Assembly: GCA_017473115.1 (NCBI GenBank)
Contig: JAFUNC010000004.1
Location: 124,001-188,000 of the forward strand
DNA length: 64,000 bases
Origin: Lachnospiraceae bacterium
GTDB taxonomy: Bacteria > Bacillota > Clostridia > Lachnospirales > Lachnospiraceae
Direction: 5' to 3'
Shown: piece after piece, positions 42,433 through 51,597 of the stretch
Numbering within the stretch: position 1 is the stretch's first letter
How the letters are laid out: every line of letters starts with the position of its first letter
Notes under the pieces: generated by a model
Told to the model about the DNA's origin: nothing
What the model saw: the letters and a program-made list of their open reading frames with translations, nothing else
The model's database searches: none
Program-made: the position numbers and the translations under genes

Positions 42433-43845
42433 ATGAAAAAAATTGTTGTTACTCTAATGCTTACATTGCTTGCAACTTCATTTGTTGCCTGTCAAAAACT
42501 TACTCCGGATGAATTAGATCCCAATTTAAACACCGGCAACACATCAAATTCCGATAACGTATCGGATGGTATGCCTGGCGACGGTATTGATGATGTTACC
42601 GGCGACTCCGCTTCTATTGTAGAAGTCGGTGTCGCAGAAACAGTGCTTTTGGATACTGCTGAATACAAAATCACTTTAGATGATACAGCAGCCAAATACA
42701 GCAAGGATGATAAATACAATAACGCTATTACCTTTAGTACAACTGCTGAAAATTTTACTAATCAAAAAGTAGCATTTTGTTTTACTAACGTTAAAATCAA
42801 TGGCAAAGATATGCAAGATACCGAGGTCTCTGCATTAAGAGAAATTTACGGAACGGAAGTCGATGCAAACAGTCATAGTTATCCCGGAATTTTTATTCCT
42901 TATCAAAGCCTCTATGTTGCCGATGTCACAACTGTTGAAACCATTTCTTTTGTGATTGAAGTATACCCCGTTATCGGTTCTTACGGCGAACTCGGAGAAC
43001 TGCTCTACTCTTCGGATGAAGTTACCATTGAAACGATTGTAGGATATGAAGGAGCCGACTTTGAGGATGATGACGAAGAGGACTATAAAGATGAAGATAA
43101 AGATGACGGTTATACCTATACCGAAGTAACCGTAGAAGAAAAGGTACTTGTAGATGATGAATTACTCAAAATCTGCACTACCGGTGATATCACATACGAA
43201 GAAGGTTATGCCCAGAAAATCGGTCTTACCTTTGAAAATAAAACCGGTGGCGATTTGATGATTACCTCAAGATATATCGCTGTAAACGGCTACAACCAAA
43301 CAACATATCTTATGTTTAGTATTCCTGCCGGAGAAACCTTAAACACATCCATTGATTTATTTTATTACGATTTAATGATGTCTAACATTGATACAATTGC
43401 CACCATTGAATTTGCATTTGATGCAGGAATGATTGATGCTGTTACCTATGGTCCGATCACAATTGAAACCTCTGCTGCAGGCTATGAACAGCCCTTTGAT
43501 TTTGATGGTACGACTATTTATAACGAAAACGGTGTTGAAGTGATTGCTTTAGATGAAACATCCGATATCTACAGTTTTAACGGTCCCGTATTTATTTTTA
43601 TTAATAATACCGGCGGAGATATTCGAACAAACTTTGAAAATGTTACAATCAATGGCATCAGCGTAAGTAATGAAGGACACAGCAGACTTCCTTCCGGAAT
43701 GTACAGTGTCAGATTAATGGACTATAGTCATGATATGTACGATAATGATATTGATACCATCGATGAATTTGCATGTACATTAACTATATACGGTGAAAAC
43801 TTTGAAAAACTGGCAGATGCCGAACCCATCACAATAACATACTAA
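42433..43845 (+). CDS. lipoprotein of unknown function
   Basis: A 470-residue exported lipoprotein. The signal peptide MKKIVVTLMLTLLATSFVAC ends in a good lipobox with Cys20. A Gly/Asn/Asp-rich linker follows, then three related beta-rich units (about 70-200, 225-345 and 350-470), recognisable by TVETISFVIEVYPV, IDTIATIEFAFDAG and IDTIDEFACTLTIYG. An acidic insert (DDDEEDYKDEDKDDG, about 215-230) sits between units one and two. It is isolated on the plus strand under a strongly regulated promoter. AAAGGAAAATAAAA precedes the ATG. No family name known to me. Confidence 0.8.
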   Translation: MKKIVVTLMLTLLATSFVACQKLTPDELDPNLNTGNTSNSDNVSDGMPGDGIDDVTGDSASIVEVGVAETVLLDTAEYKITLDDTAAKYSKDDKYNNAITFSTTAENFTNQKVAFCFTNVKINGKDMQDTEVSALREIYGTEVDANSHSYPGIFIPYQSLYVADVTTVETISFVIEVYPVIGSYGELGELLYSSDEVTIETIVGYEGADFEDDDEEDYKDEDKDDGYTYTEVTVEEKVLVDDELLKICTTGDITYEEGYAQKIGLTFENKTGGDLMITSRYIAVNGYNQTTYLMFSIPAGETLNTSIDLFYYDLMMSNIDTIATIEFAFDAGMIDAVTYGPITIETSAAGYEQPFDFDGTTIYNENGVEVIALDETSDIYSFNGPVFIFINNTGGDIRTNFENVTINGISVSNEGHSRLPSGMYSVRLMDYSHDMYDNDIDTIDEFACTLTIYGENFEKLADAEPITITY

Positions 43846-43904
43846 AAGTATTGGTATAAACATAATAATGTTTTATATAGTGTAAAAGGATTTCATAAAA
43901 GAAA

Positions 43905-43932
43905 CCGGCTTGAAGATTATTCCTCAAGCCGG
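43905..43932. terminator. bidirectional terminator between the lipoprotein and EF-G paralogue
   Basis: CCGGCTTGA (43905-43913) and TCAAGCCGG (43924-43932); the minus strand continues TTTCTTTT, ending the EF-G-like gene, and the plus strand continues CTTTCTTATTT. Confidence 0.8.
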
Positions 43933-43967
43933 CTTTCTTATTTATTTAACACCCTTTTACAATTTCT

Positions 43968-46058
43968 TTATTCTTCATTATTTGCAGCAACTTTTTCTGC
44001 TCTTGCTTTCACTTCTGCTTCCTGAACATCGGAAGGAGCCTGCTCATAACGTGCAAATTCATACATGTAATCGCCGCGACCGCCTGTCATGGAACGTAAA
44101 TCAGTACAGTAGCCGAATAAACTCATCATAGGAATATCCGCTTCTACCACGGTCTTGCCGTTTCCTGCAGGATTCATACCAAGTACACGGCCTCTTCTCT
44201 TATTTAAGTCACCCATAACGTCACCGGTATACTTATCGGGAACGGTAACCTTAAGAGATGCGATGGGTTCAAGGAGCACAGGACCTGCTTCCATAAAGCC
44301 TTTCTTAAATGCCTGGGTTGCAGCCATCTTAAATGCCATTTCGGAAGAGTCAACTGCATGGTAAGAACCATCATATAATGTAGCCTTCACACCCACTACA
44401 GGATATGCTGCCATAGGTCCGCGAAGCACTGCTTCTGATAAGCCTTTTTCTACTGCGGGGAAGAAGTTCTTAGGAACCGCACCACCAACTACGCATTCTT
44501 CAAATACATAAGGAGTTTCCATATCGCCAGAGGACTCGAAACGCATCTTAACATGACCATACTGGCCGTGTCCACCGGACTGTTTCTTATATTTGTATTC
44601 CACATCTGATTTCTTCTTAATTGTTTCACGGAACGCTACCTTAGGCTTGGTTAATTCAATACCAACCTTGTATTCATTTAAGAGACGGCTAACTACTACA
44701 TCCAAGTGTAAATCACCCATACCGTAGAGTAACATCTGCTTATTCTCAGAATCGTTTACAGCCTTAATGGTCTGATCTTCATGCATCATCTTCTGTAAAG
44801 ACTGAGCAATCTTATCTACATCACCCTTATTGACTGCATGGTATCTCTTATATGTATAAGGTGTAGGAAGGTCAACCTTACCGTAACGGATAATATGAGC
44901 CTTGGTTGATAAGGTATTACCGGTTCTTGCAGCGGTAATCTTAGCCAATGCACCGAGATCGCCGGCATGAAGTTCTTTTACTTCAACAGGCTTGTTGCCC
45001 TGAAGAACATAAATCTTACCAATCTTCTCCTCAACATCCTTTTCGTCATTGTATAAAAGATCGTCTGTCTTCAATACACCTGACATAACCTTAATCATGG
45101 AATATTTACCAATATAAGGGTCTACCAATGTCTTAAAGATATATGCGGATTTGGTCTTGGAGAAGTCATAATTTGCTTCAAATACTTCGTTTGTCTTTAA
45201 ATCAATACCTGCAACCTGCATATTGTCCGGTGAAGGTAAATACTTAACGATATCATCCATCAATGTATAAATACCCTGACAGAGAATGTTTGAACCCATG
45301 GAAATAGGAACAATGCTTCTGTCATTTACGGACACTCTCAACGCTGCACGGATTTCATTCTCAGAGAATGTTTCTCCTGCGAAGTAACGCTCCATCATAT
45401 CTTCACTTGTTTCAGCAATTGCTTCCATAAGTGTTTCTCTATAGTTCTCAAGATATTCCTTATTTGCATCAGGAATTTCACATTCCACAACTTCTTTACC
45501 TTCCCAACGATAGCCGGTTTCGGTAATAACATTAACATATCCTACAAACTTCTCATTCTCACGAATCGGGAGATGGAAGGGTGCAATCTTCTTTCCATAC
45601 TTCTCGGTTAAATCTTCCACTACCTGACGGAAAGATGCATTATCAATATCCATTTCTGTTACGAAGAACATACGGGGAAGTTTATACTTTTCACAAAGTT
45701 CCCATGCACGCTCTGTACCAACTTCAACGCCTGCCTTACCGGAAACAACGATAATTGCTGCATCCGCTGCGCTGACTGCTTCTTCTGCTTCACCCACGAA
45801 ATCAAAGAATCCCGGTGTATCCAAAAGGTTAATCTTAACATCATTCCACTCTAATGCAACCATAGATGTGGAAATTGAAATCTGTCTCTTAATTTCTTCC
45901 TTGCCATAGTCGCTGACTGTATTTCCGTCAGTTACCTTTCCCATTCTTGAGGTAAGTCCTGCCAGATAAGCCATAGCCTCTGTCAGACTTGTTTTACCAC
46001 AACCACCGTGTCCTAAAATAGCCACGTTTCTTATTTTGTCTGTTGTGTAAATGTTCAT
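43968..46058 (-). CDS. elongation factor G-like protein (EF-G2 type)
   Basis: A 696-residue translational GTPase with all five EF-G domains. The P-loop is GHGGCGKTS instead of the usual AHIDAGKT, and switch II reads DTPGFFDF instead of DTPGHVDF, so the catalytic histidine is missing. The guanine-specificity motif is TEMD rather than NKxD. Domain IV includes KKQSGGHGQYGHVKM and the tail has TDLRSMTGGRGDYMYEFARY. These are hallmarks of the paralogous EF-G-like group of Clostridia. The role is unknown. The start MNIYTTDKI is set by GGAGGAAAAGAC. Confidence 0.88.
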   Translation of the reverse strand: MNIYTTDKIRNVAILGHGGCGKTSLTEAMAYLAGLTSRMGKVTDGNTVSDYGKEEIKRQISISTSMVALEWNDVKINLLDTPGFFDFVGEAEEAVSAADAAIIVVSGKAGVEVGTERAWELCEKYKLPRMFFVTEMDIDNASFRQVVEDLTEKYGKKIAPFHLPIRENEKFVGYVNVITETGYRWEGKEVVECEIPDANKEYLENYRETLMEAIAETSEDMMERYFAGETFSENEIRAALRVSVNDRSIVPISMGSNILCQGIYTLMDDIVKYLPSPDNMQVAGIDLKTNEVFEANYDFSKTKSAYIFKTLVDPYIGKYSMIKVMSGVLKTDDLLYNDEKDVEEKIGKIYVLQGNKPVEVKELHAGDLGALAKITAARTGNTLSTKAHIIRYGKVDLPTPYTYKRYHAVNKGDVDKIAQSLQKMMHEDQTIKAVNDSENKQMLLYGMGDLHLDVVVSRLLNEYKVGIELTKPKVAFRETIKKKSDVEYKYKKQSGGHGQYGHVKMRFESSGDMETPYVFEECVVGGAVPKNFFPAVEKGLSEAVLRGPMAAYPVVGVKATLYDGSYHAVDSSEMAFKMAATQAFKKGFMEAGPVLLEPIASLKVTVPDKYTGDVMGDLNKRRGRVLGMNPAGNGKTVVEADIPMMSLFGYCTDLRSMTGGRGDYMYEFARYEQAPSDVQEAEVKARAEKVAANNEE

Positions 46059-46131
46059 GTCTTTTCCTCCAAACATCAAGTTATTTGGAACATGCGCGTA
46101 AACCGTTCCCCAATACGCCTGCCCGATATCT

Positions 46132-46160
46132 ATTTTACTAAATTTTGATTAAATTTACAA
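46132..46160 (-). promoter_or_regulatory. promoter of the EF-G-like gene
   Basis: TTGTAA (46160-46155), 17 bases, TAAAAT (46137-46132), about 75 bases before the start. The rest of the 317-base gap 46059-46375 holds only AT-rich sequence and the terminator at 46318-46347. Confidence 0.6.
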
Positions 46161-46317
46161 TGCAAATTTGACAATTTCACTAATTTTTTATGTATTATTT
46201 TTATTTTTCATTAAATTGTTTAAATTGTTTCTACAATTAAAACAACTTATACTGTATAAATTAAATACACGAATATAGTTCATAAATAAAAAATAACACA
46301 ATATATCAAATAAAAAA

Positions 46318-46347
46318 GTCACATAGACCTTAATCAGTCTATGTGAC
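46318..46347 (-). terminator. terminator downstream of the PilZ gene
   Basis: GTCACATAGAC (46318-46328) and GTCTATGTGAC (46337-46347), 11 perfect pairs, followed by TTTTTTATTTG on the minus strand. Confidence 0.88.
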
Positions 46348-46375
46348 ATTCTATGTACCAATCAACCATTCAATA

Positions 46376-46717
46376 CTAAATATTTCCGTTTGCCGTTTCA
46401 ATGGTTTCATATGTTTCAATACGCTTCATATCCATCTCAGGCATTCCGACAAAAATGCCGCCGTATGCAAAGGTATCTGCCTTCTTCTCAATACGTACGA
46501 TTTCAATAAAACAATGAATCATTTCCTTCGTCCAAATAGTCAGATATGCTTCATAAATCGCGCCAATGGTTAATGGAGTTTTACAATTAAAACCCGCACC
46601 GGTCTTGGAAATATCTACGATTTCGATAATCACTTCATCTGCAGTATCATCATCAAGACGCTTTACCATAATCTTAGCATCCAATTCCATTCTTTTGCTT
46701 CTTCTTCTTTCTTCCAT
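46376..46717 (-). CDS. PilZ-domain protein (cyclic di-GMP effector)
   Basis: A stand-alone PilZ domain of 113 residues. The c-di-GMP binding signature is split as RRRSKR (residues 4-9) and DISKTGAGF (about 54), matching RxxxR and (D/N)xSxxG. No flagellar or polysaccharide gene is adjacent, so the output is unknown. It follows a lipoprotein gene by 30 bases and, before that, a histidine kinase gene, and ends at a strong terminator, so these three may form one transcription unit. Confidence 0.85.
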   Translation of the reverse strand: MEERRRSKRMELDAKIMVKRLDDDTADEVIIEIVDISKTGAGFNCKTPLTIGAIYEAYLTIWTKEMIHCFIEIVRIEKKADTFAYGGIFVGMPEMDMKRIETYETIETANGNI

Positions 46718-46747
46718 TTTACTTCCCCGTTTCTTACTTAAAATAAT

Positions 46748-47494
46748 TTACTGTAACTGTATCTCCAGATTTCCGTCCTGTGCACGCACATACAAAATCA
46801 TAGAATCAATCTGTGTACCTGCGGGTACCTCTGATATCAAAACCACTTCTTTCCCTGATTCAACAGGCAATACCGTTCCAATGGTAGACAAATCATTTTC
46901 GATTAATGTCGTAAGGGCCGGTGCATAACTTCCGTCATTGATTTTGATTGCATAACTTGTACCTGTCTGAATCATATCGACTGCACAATCCGTGCCGCTC
47001 ACATTGGATAACTGAAACTTTATAATTAAAAGTTCATTTCCTTCTGTAGGTGTCATTGCAAAGACTAATTCACCTTCGGAATGGTCCGGATATTGCGAAA
47101 CAATATCATAACCCAAATAATCGAATTCTACTCCCGCAAGATTGGATGCATCTGCCATACTACCGATATCGGCATAACTTGGTGTTATATCCGTTTCAAT
47201 CTCGTCAGGCTTACTTTCCTCAATCTTTTCCTGTTCCAGGCGTTCCTGTTCTTCTGCCTCCAATCTGGCAGCCTCTTCCTTTTCACGCTGTTCCTCCAGG
47301 GCTATGGTCAATTCCTCTTCTTCCAAAAGACTGTCCTGATAGTTTGCGTCGTATTGCAACAACAAATCAGCCATATACTGGGTAACCATATCCTGCTCAT
47401 CCGTTGTCAGTTCAGGAATGGCCGAAGCACAACCGTTCAAGGATAAAATCAGACCGGAAGACAATATAGCCACAGTAAATTTAAGTTTATTCAT
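46748..47494 (-). CDS. lipoprotein with coiled coil and immunoglobulin-like domain
   Basis: A 248-residue lipoprotein. Signal peptide MNKLKFTVAILSSGLI leads to the lipobox LSLNGC (Cys22). A Glu/Arg-rich coiled coil (about 60-95, EEEELTIALEEQREKEEAAR) follows. A C-terminal beta domain (about 115-248) resembles the DUF4352/DUF5067 group of extracellular lipoproteins (LLIIKFQLSNVSGTDCAV). The start is fixed by AAGGAGGACAAT. Located between the histidine kinase and PilZ genes; perhaps an envelope partner of the kinase (inference). Confidence 0.8.
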   Translation of the reverse strand: MNKLKFTVAILSSGLILSLNGCASAIPELTTDEQDMVTQYMADLLLQYDANYQDSLLEEEELTIALEEQREKEEAARLEAEEQERLEQEKIEESKPDEIETDITPSYADIGSMADASNLAGVEFDYLGYDIVSQYPDHSEGELVFAMTPTEGNELLIIKFQLSNVSGTDCAVDMIQTGTSYAIKINDGSYAPALTTLIENDLSTIGTVLPVESGKEVVLISEVPAGTQIDSMILYVRAQDGNLEIQLQ

Positions 47495-47606
47495 ATTGTC
47501 CTCCTTCTTTCCTTCGTATGTCAAAAAACATTCTCAAGGTCCGATACCGTCATATACATCGGCTACAACCCCATATTCCTTAACAGTATAACATCTAAAA
47601 TTTATT

Positions 47607-49070
47607 TTAACAAGATACTTCAAACCAGAAAGTTACGCCATCTTCCTCATTCCTTACTCCATAGTCACGATTAATACCCTCCATTACCGCTTTTACAATG
47701 GAAAGTCCCACACCGCTGCCGCCATATTCCCTGGTACGTGCTTTATCCACCTTATAAAATTTTTCCCAAATATGATCAAGGCTCTCCTCCGGAATGTTTT
47801 TACCCGTGTTAAAAACACTGACTCGAAGCACCTCTTCCTTCTTTTCCAGCGTCACGCGAATGATACGTTCTCCTTCCGCATGATTCATAGCATTGGTAAT
47901 ATAGTTACGGAATACTTCCTCAATCTGAATTTCATCCGCCCAGACATAGACCGGCGAATCAATTTCACACTGAATATGAATATCATTCTGTTGAAACAGC
48001 AGTTCCATAGACTGCAGATAATTTTGAATCAGTTCCGTAATATCAAAACGTTCCATCTGTACCGGAATATTACCAAATTCCAATTCGTTCAAACTCAAAA
48101 GTTTCCTAACCATATCGTTCATTTTATTGGCTTCATCCATAATAACATCACAATAAAAATCCCGGCTGGCAGCATCTTCATCATTGATTCCCATTTTTAA
48201 CCCTTCCGCATAACCTTGAATTAAGGCAATGGGTGTTTTTAACTCATGAGATACATTGGCAAGGAATTCACGCCGCATTTCATCAATCTTCTCTTTTTTC
48301 TCGATATCCTTGGTTAATTCATTATTTGCGGTTTTTAACTCGGAAATCGTATGCTCCAATTTGTTGGACATCTGATTCATATGCATTCCGAGACGGTCCA
48401 CTTCATTATCGCCCTTTACTTCAAATTTTGCATCAAAATCCAGATTGGTCATACGCTCGGAAATCTCTGTCAGTTGTCGGATTGGCTTTGTAATACGGTT
48501 TGTGACGTAAATAACCAGGACACCACCTGTTATAGCCGAAATACTGGCTGCAAAAAACCAGAACTTATTGGATATATTTACGCTGTTTACAATACTTTCC
48601 ATAGAGGAACGAATCAGGAACTGATATCCGTTGTCCAGAGTTCCCCACATTTCCAAGTATATATTCTGTGTCACATCATCTGTTGCCACCTGCAATACAT
48701 AATGTTCCGTTTCTTCCACAACATCCGCATTGGGATTGTCATAAAAGAAATATTCCACCAATTCTTCTTTAATTGCTTCATCCTCGCCACGGACTGATGC
48801 GAGAATCTGGGAATTATTGTCCATAATGATAATATTAATACTGTATTTCTCACACAAATCAAGCATCTCATCCTGAAAAGTCTCGGACACCAGCGGATGC
48901 ATTTTACTTAAATTATTAATCTGCAAATATGCATTTACGATGTCCCTCTGCTTAATCTGCACATGAAAATTACGCAAAAATAAGATATTCATGGCAATGG
49001 TCATAAGCACCGTCGCCAACATAATCATGATAAAAATTACTGAAAACTGTTTACGTATGGAATGTTTCAT
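47607..49070 (-). CDS. sensor histidine kinase
   Basis: A 487-residue membrane kinase. A first helix (about 10-32), an extracellular sensor (about 33-168), a second helix (about 170-190), HAMP (about 190-245), HisKA with H275 in FLANVSHELKTPIALIQGY, and an ATPase domain with NYITNAMNHAEG and GSGVGLSIVKAVMEG. The family partner is an OmpR-type regulator. The only such gene here is at 58500-59174, on the same strand and 9.4 kb upstream, separated by accessory genes. A TATAAT-like -10 (49123-49118) may now drive it separately. GGGAGAG precedes the start. Confidence 0.93.
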   Translation of the reverse strand: MKHSIRKQFSVIFIMIMLATVLMTIAMNILFLRNFHVQIKQRDIVNAYLQINNLSKMHPLVSETFQDEMLDLCEKYSINIIIMDNNSQILASVRGEDEAIKEELVEYFFYDNPNADVVEETEHYVLQVATDDVTQNIYLEMWGTLDNGYQFLIRSSMESIVNSVNISNKFWFFAASISAITGGVLVIYVTNRITKPIRQLTEISERMTNLDFDAKFEVKGDNEVDRLGMHMNQMSNKLEHTISELKTANNELTKDIEKKEKIDEMRREFLANVSHELKTPIALIQGYAEGLKMGINDEDAASRDFYCDVIMDEANKMNDMVRKLLSLNELEFGNIPVQMERFDITELIQNYLQSMELLFQQNDIHIQCEIDSPVYVWADEIQIEEVFRNYITNAMNHAEGERIIRVTLEKKEEVLRVSVFNTGKNIPEESLDHIWEKFYKVDKARTREYGGSGVGLSIVKAVMEGINRDYGVRNEEDGVTFWFEVSC

Positions 49071-49211
49071 CTACTCTCCCTACCGGTTATTTATATGATA
49101 TTCTCAATCTTTCACAAATTATAGTCACACTTATAATCTTGATAATTTTATCATTATTCCACCAAAGAGACAACGCAATCCATAAATGTTTCACAAAAAA
49201 AAATAATAAAA

Positions 49212-49262
49212 AACGCAGAACTGTTTTGTTACGGTTTCATCCCGTAAAACAATTCTACGTTT
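49212..49262 (-). terminator. terminator after the flavodoxin-like gene
   Basis: Long imperfect hairpin with arms 49212-49234 and 49242-49262 (AACGTAGAATTGTTTTACGG and the matching CCGTAACAAAACAGTTC on the minus strand), followed by TTTTTTATTATTTTTTTTT. Marks the downstream edge of the accessory island next to the histidine kinase gene. Confidence 0.8.
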
Positions 49263-49267
49263 CATTT

Positions 49268-49696
49268 TTATATCGATAATAATTCAATTATATGTTTTGC
49301 GCACTCTTTCAGTTCATATTCCAACGCCGGTTCCGTTTGCGTCGTTCCCGACACCTTAAAAGGTCCGAAACCGTCAAATCCGATACATCCGAATTCTCCC
49401 AGTAAAATACTTTCTTTCGCTGAAATCAGTTCCCGTATCGTTCCGCTGTATTCGGCTTGATACACTCCATACGCATAAATCACAAAAACTTCTTTTCTCT
49501 CCGGCAATTTTTCCTTTAACTGTTTTATCAACGGTTTTCCGGCTTGAAAAGTATGTATTCCGGATACAATACCAATTCTGTCATAACATGATAAGTCAGG
49601 TATTTCCTTACTAATATCAAAGATGTCATATTTCATCTTATTCTCTTTTATATATTTTACAACATTACTCACATCATCCTTCTGTAAAGGATACAA
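49268..49696 (-). CDS. flavodoxin-like protein lacking the usual FMN phosphate loop
   Basis: A 142-residue flavodoxin-fold protein: YDIFDISKEIPDLSCYDRIG, GIHTFQAGKPLIKQL, VFVIYAYGVYQAEY and GEFGCIGFDGFGPF align with the family and with the second copy at 52840-53276. At the N terminus, where a Ser/Thr-rich phosphate loop is expected, it reads VLLLYPLQKDDVSNVV. No ATG is in frame: translation would have to start at TTG 49696 or at ATT seven codons upstream, which has AGGTG before it. Either an apo/variant protein or an early-stage pseudogene. Confidence 0.6.
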   Translation of the reverse strand: MYPLQKDDVSNVVKYIKENKMKYDIFDISKEIPDLSCYDRIGIVSGIHTFQAGKPLIKQLKEKLPERKEVFVIYAYGVYQAEYSGTIRELISAKESILLGEFGCIGFDGFGPFKVSGTTQTEPALEYELKECAKHIIELLSI

Positions 49697-49832
49697 TAAC
49701 AGAACTGTTTTAATAACATCACCTCATATCTTTTGTATTGACCGATGCAACCAAATATGAAATGACACAGGCACATCTTTAATAATAACGAATATTTTTA
49801 ATAAAGTTACAAAAAATTTTTTTACCCAATGT

Positions 49833-50489
49833 TTACTCACACAATTCCAGAATTATTTCTGCAATTCTTGGACTGTGTATGATATAACTTCCGTGTTTCT
49901 CTCCTTTTAAAACAGTCAGTTTTCCATCGGGAATACAGTCTGCAATCCACTGCATATGCTTTTGTTTAATCATATCTTTGCTACCGCCGGTCAAGAAAAC
50001 AGGAATTCCAATCCTACCAAGGTCTTCCGCTGTAATATCCGGTTCCGTCAGCATCAGTTTAAACAACGGGGAACGATTAAAGAAGTGTATTATTTTAAAA
50101 ATAATATGCCATCCATTCACAAGCCCGTCCGGGTTCACATTCACACCACTTCCGATAACCTTGGATAAAAGATTCGGATATTTTATCGCCAGTAAAAGCC
50201 CTACAATACCGCCGTCACTGAAACCATAAAGAACCGGTCTTTCAAGTCCCAATTCTTCAATAAAACATCTGACATCCTCAGCAATATCACTATAATGCAA
50301 CTCCGGCACTTTGTCGCTTTGTCCGTGGCCTCTGGTATCAATGGCATAGACGGTAAACCGTTTGGATAAAACCGCAATTGCTTCATCAAAAATCGTATGT
50401 TCTTCCCCATTTCCGTGCAACATAATCAATGGTTTGCCGGAACCGATACAGGTATAGAATAAATTTATGTGATTGACATGGATATACAT
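49833..50489 (-). CDS. alpha/beta-fold hydrolase
   Basis: A 218-residue serine hydrolase. The oxyanion region is IMLHGNGEEHTIF, the strand LDTRGHGQSD appears as YAIDTRGHGQSDKVP, the nucleophile elbow is YGFSDGGIVGLLLA, and the C-terminal histidine lies in LKGEKHGSYIIHS. The catalytic acid is probably in FLTGGSKDMIKQ. No signal peptide. The start MYIHVNHI follows GGAGGAACAACCT. Substrate unknown; the closest patterns are small esterases/lactonases. It lies in the accessory island with independent spacing. Confidence 0.85.
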   Translation of the reverse strand: MYIHVNHINLFYTCIGSGKPLIMLHGNGEEHTIFDEAIAVLSKRFTVYAIDTRGHGQSDKVPELHYSDIAEDVRCFIEELGLERPVLYGFSDGGIVGLLLAIKYPNLLSKVIGSGVNVNPDGLVNGWHIIFKIIHFFNRSPLFKLMLTEPDITAEDLGRIGIPVFLTGGSKDMIKQKHMQWIADCIPDGKLTVLKGEKHGSYIIHSPRIAEIILELCE

Positions 50490-50599
50490 AGGTTGTTCCT
50501 CCGTTTTAGGATAGTATATCATAACCTAAAACACACTTTAAATATAAACATTATAAAATCAGGTTTTGTTCCTCTTAACAGAATTTAATTAACAGTTGC

Positions 50600-51478
50600 T
50601 TATGCCATTAACTCTATAGCCTTATCCTTGGAAATTCCGAAATTCTGTATTACGGAATCCTGTATCTTGTCCTCCGTTATATTATACTCGCGAAGGGAAT
50701 TGATATAAATCTTAATAACCATTTTAATTCCTTGTTCAATTCCTTGTTCAATTCCTTGTTCAATTCCCTGCTCAACGCCTTCATCATAACTTTCTTCTTT
50801 CTCATACTGTATCATCTCATGCAATGTCATATAACGGTGCCTCCTCTCTACGTTGTTCTTTATACTCGTCACTATCCTATGTATTTCCTTAATTTCATCA
50901 TCCGTTACGTTCTCAGATTCCGAACTCACGAAATATCTCAATAAGTTTCTTAGACTTTCGTTTCCTCCGGCTTCTCCGTATGCATATAAAAATATTTTGG
51001 TAACACCATCCTCAAAAAAGATATCAACTGCTTCTTCTACCTTACTACGCACTGTATAAACCATACGGTTCAAATCAAATGGGTCTTCCGTAAGAATCCA
51101 AATAGAAACATATTCGGGCAGTTCAAGATAATCCTTACCGCTCCCCAGAAGTTTCACATCCGTCATTGCCTGACTGTAACGGCTACGTCTCGGCAACTCA
51201 TTTGCCTTGTAACGATTCGGCTCAATATCATACACTCCGGCTACATTATTGTCCTCATACTCCATAATGCATAAGTCCATACGAATACCATGATGCATAA
51301 TATCTACACCTTCCAGTTGTTTCTCCGGCATAACTGAAATTTCTTTAATTCTACGCCCTGTGGCTCTCTCAATAATTAGTTTCGCTATAAATTCTGCGTT
51401 CTGTGGATTTTCAGTAGATGCACTGAATAAAAATGAATCAACCAGGTTCAGATCCTGTAATGATTTAGATGTTTTCAT
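50600..51478 (-). CDS. PD-(D/E)XK nuclease family transposase (Rpn-like)
   Basis: A 292-residue protein of the PD-(D/E)XK transposase/Rpn group. It starts MKTSKSLQDLNLVDSFLFSA, contains GIRMDLCIMEYEDNNVAGVY with the metal-binding acidic residues, and YDIEPNRYKANELPRRSRYS with the conserved YR-x-x-Y type motif. The C-terminal tail carries EQGI repeats. Family members are linked to recombination-promoting nuclease activity and are scattered in clostridial genomes; no terminal repeats were seen around this copy. The second ATG is chosen because AGAGG then lies eight bases upstream. Confidence 0.8.
   Translation of the reverse strand: MKTSKSLQDLNLVDSFLFSASTENPQNAEFIAKLIIERATGRRIKEISVMPEKQLEGVDIMHHGIRMDLCIMEYEDNNVAGVYDIEPNRYKANELPRRSRYSQAMTDVKLLGSGKDYLELPEYVSIWILTEDPFDLNRMVYTVRSKVEEAVDIFFEDGVTKIFLYAYGEAGGNESLRNLLRYFVSSESENVTDDEIKEIHRIVTSIKNNVERRHRYMTLHEMIQYEKEESYDEGVEQGIEQGIEQGIEQGIKMVIKIYINSLREYNITEDKIQDSVIQNFGISKDKAIELMA
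50726..50785 (-). repeat. 12-bp tandem repeat encoding EQGI
   Basis: Three perfect copies of AATTCCTTGTTC on the plus strand, one diverged copy and one remnant (50726-50785), coding for repeated Glu-Gln-Gly-Ile. Typical of this family's tail, where the copy number varies without affecting the frame. Confidence 0.9.
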
Positions 51479-51597
51479 AGACATGTCCTCTTATGACAGA
51501 GGAACAAAACCCGTAAAATAATCATATATTATTCGAATAAAAAATACAAGGGAAAGGCGTCGACAATTTGGCGAGAAATATTTAACATGTTATCTGA

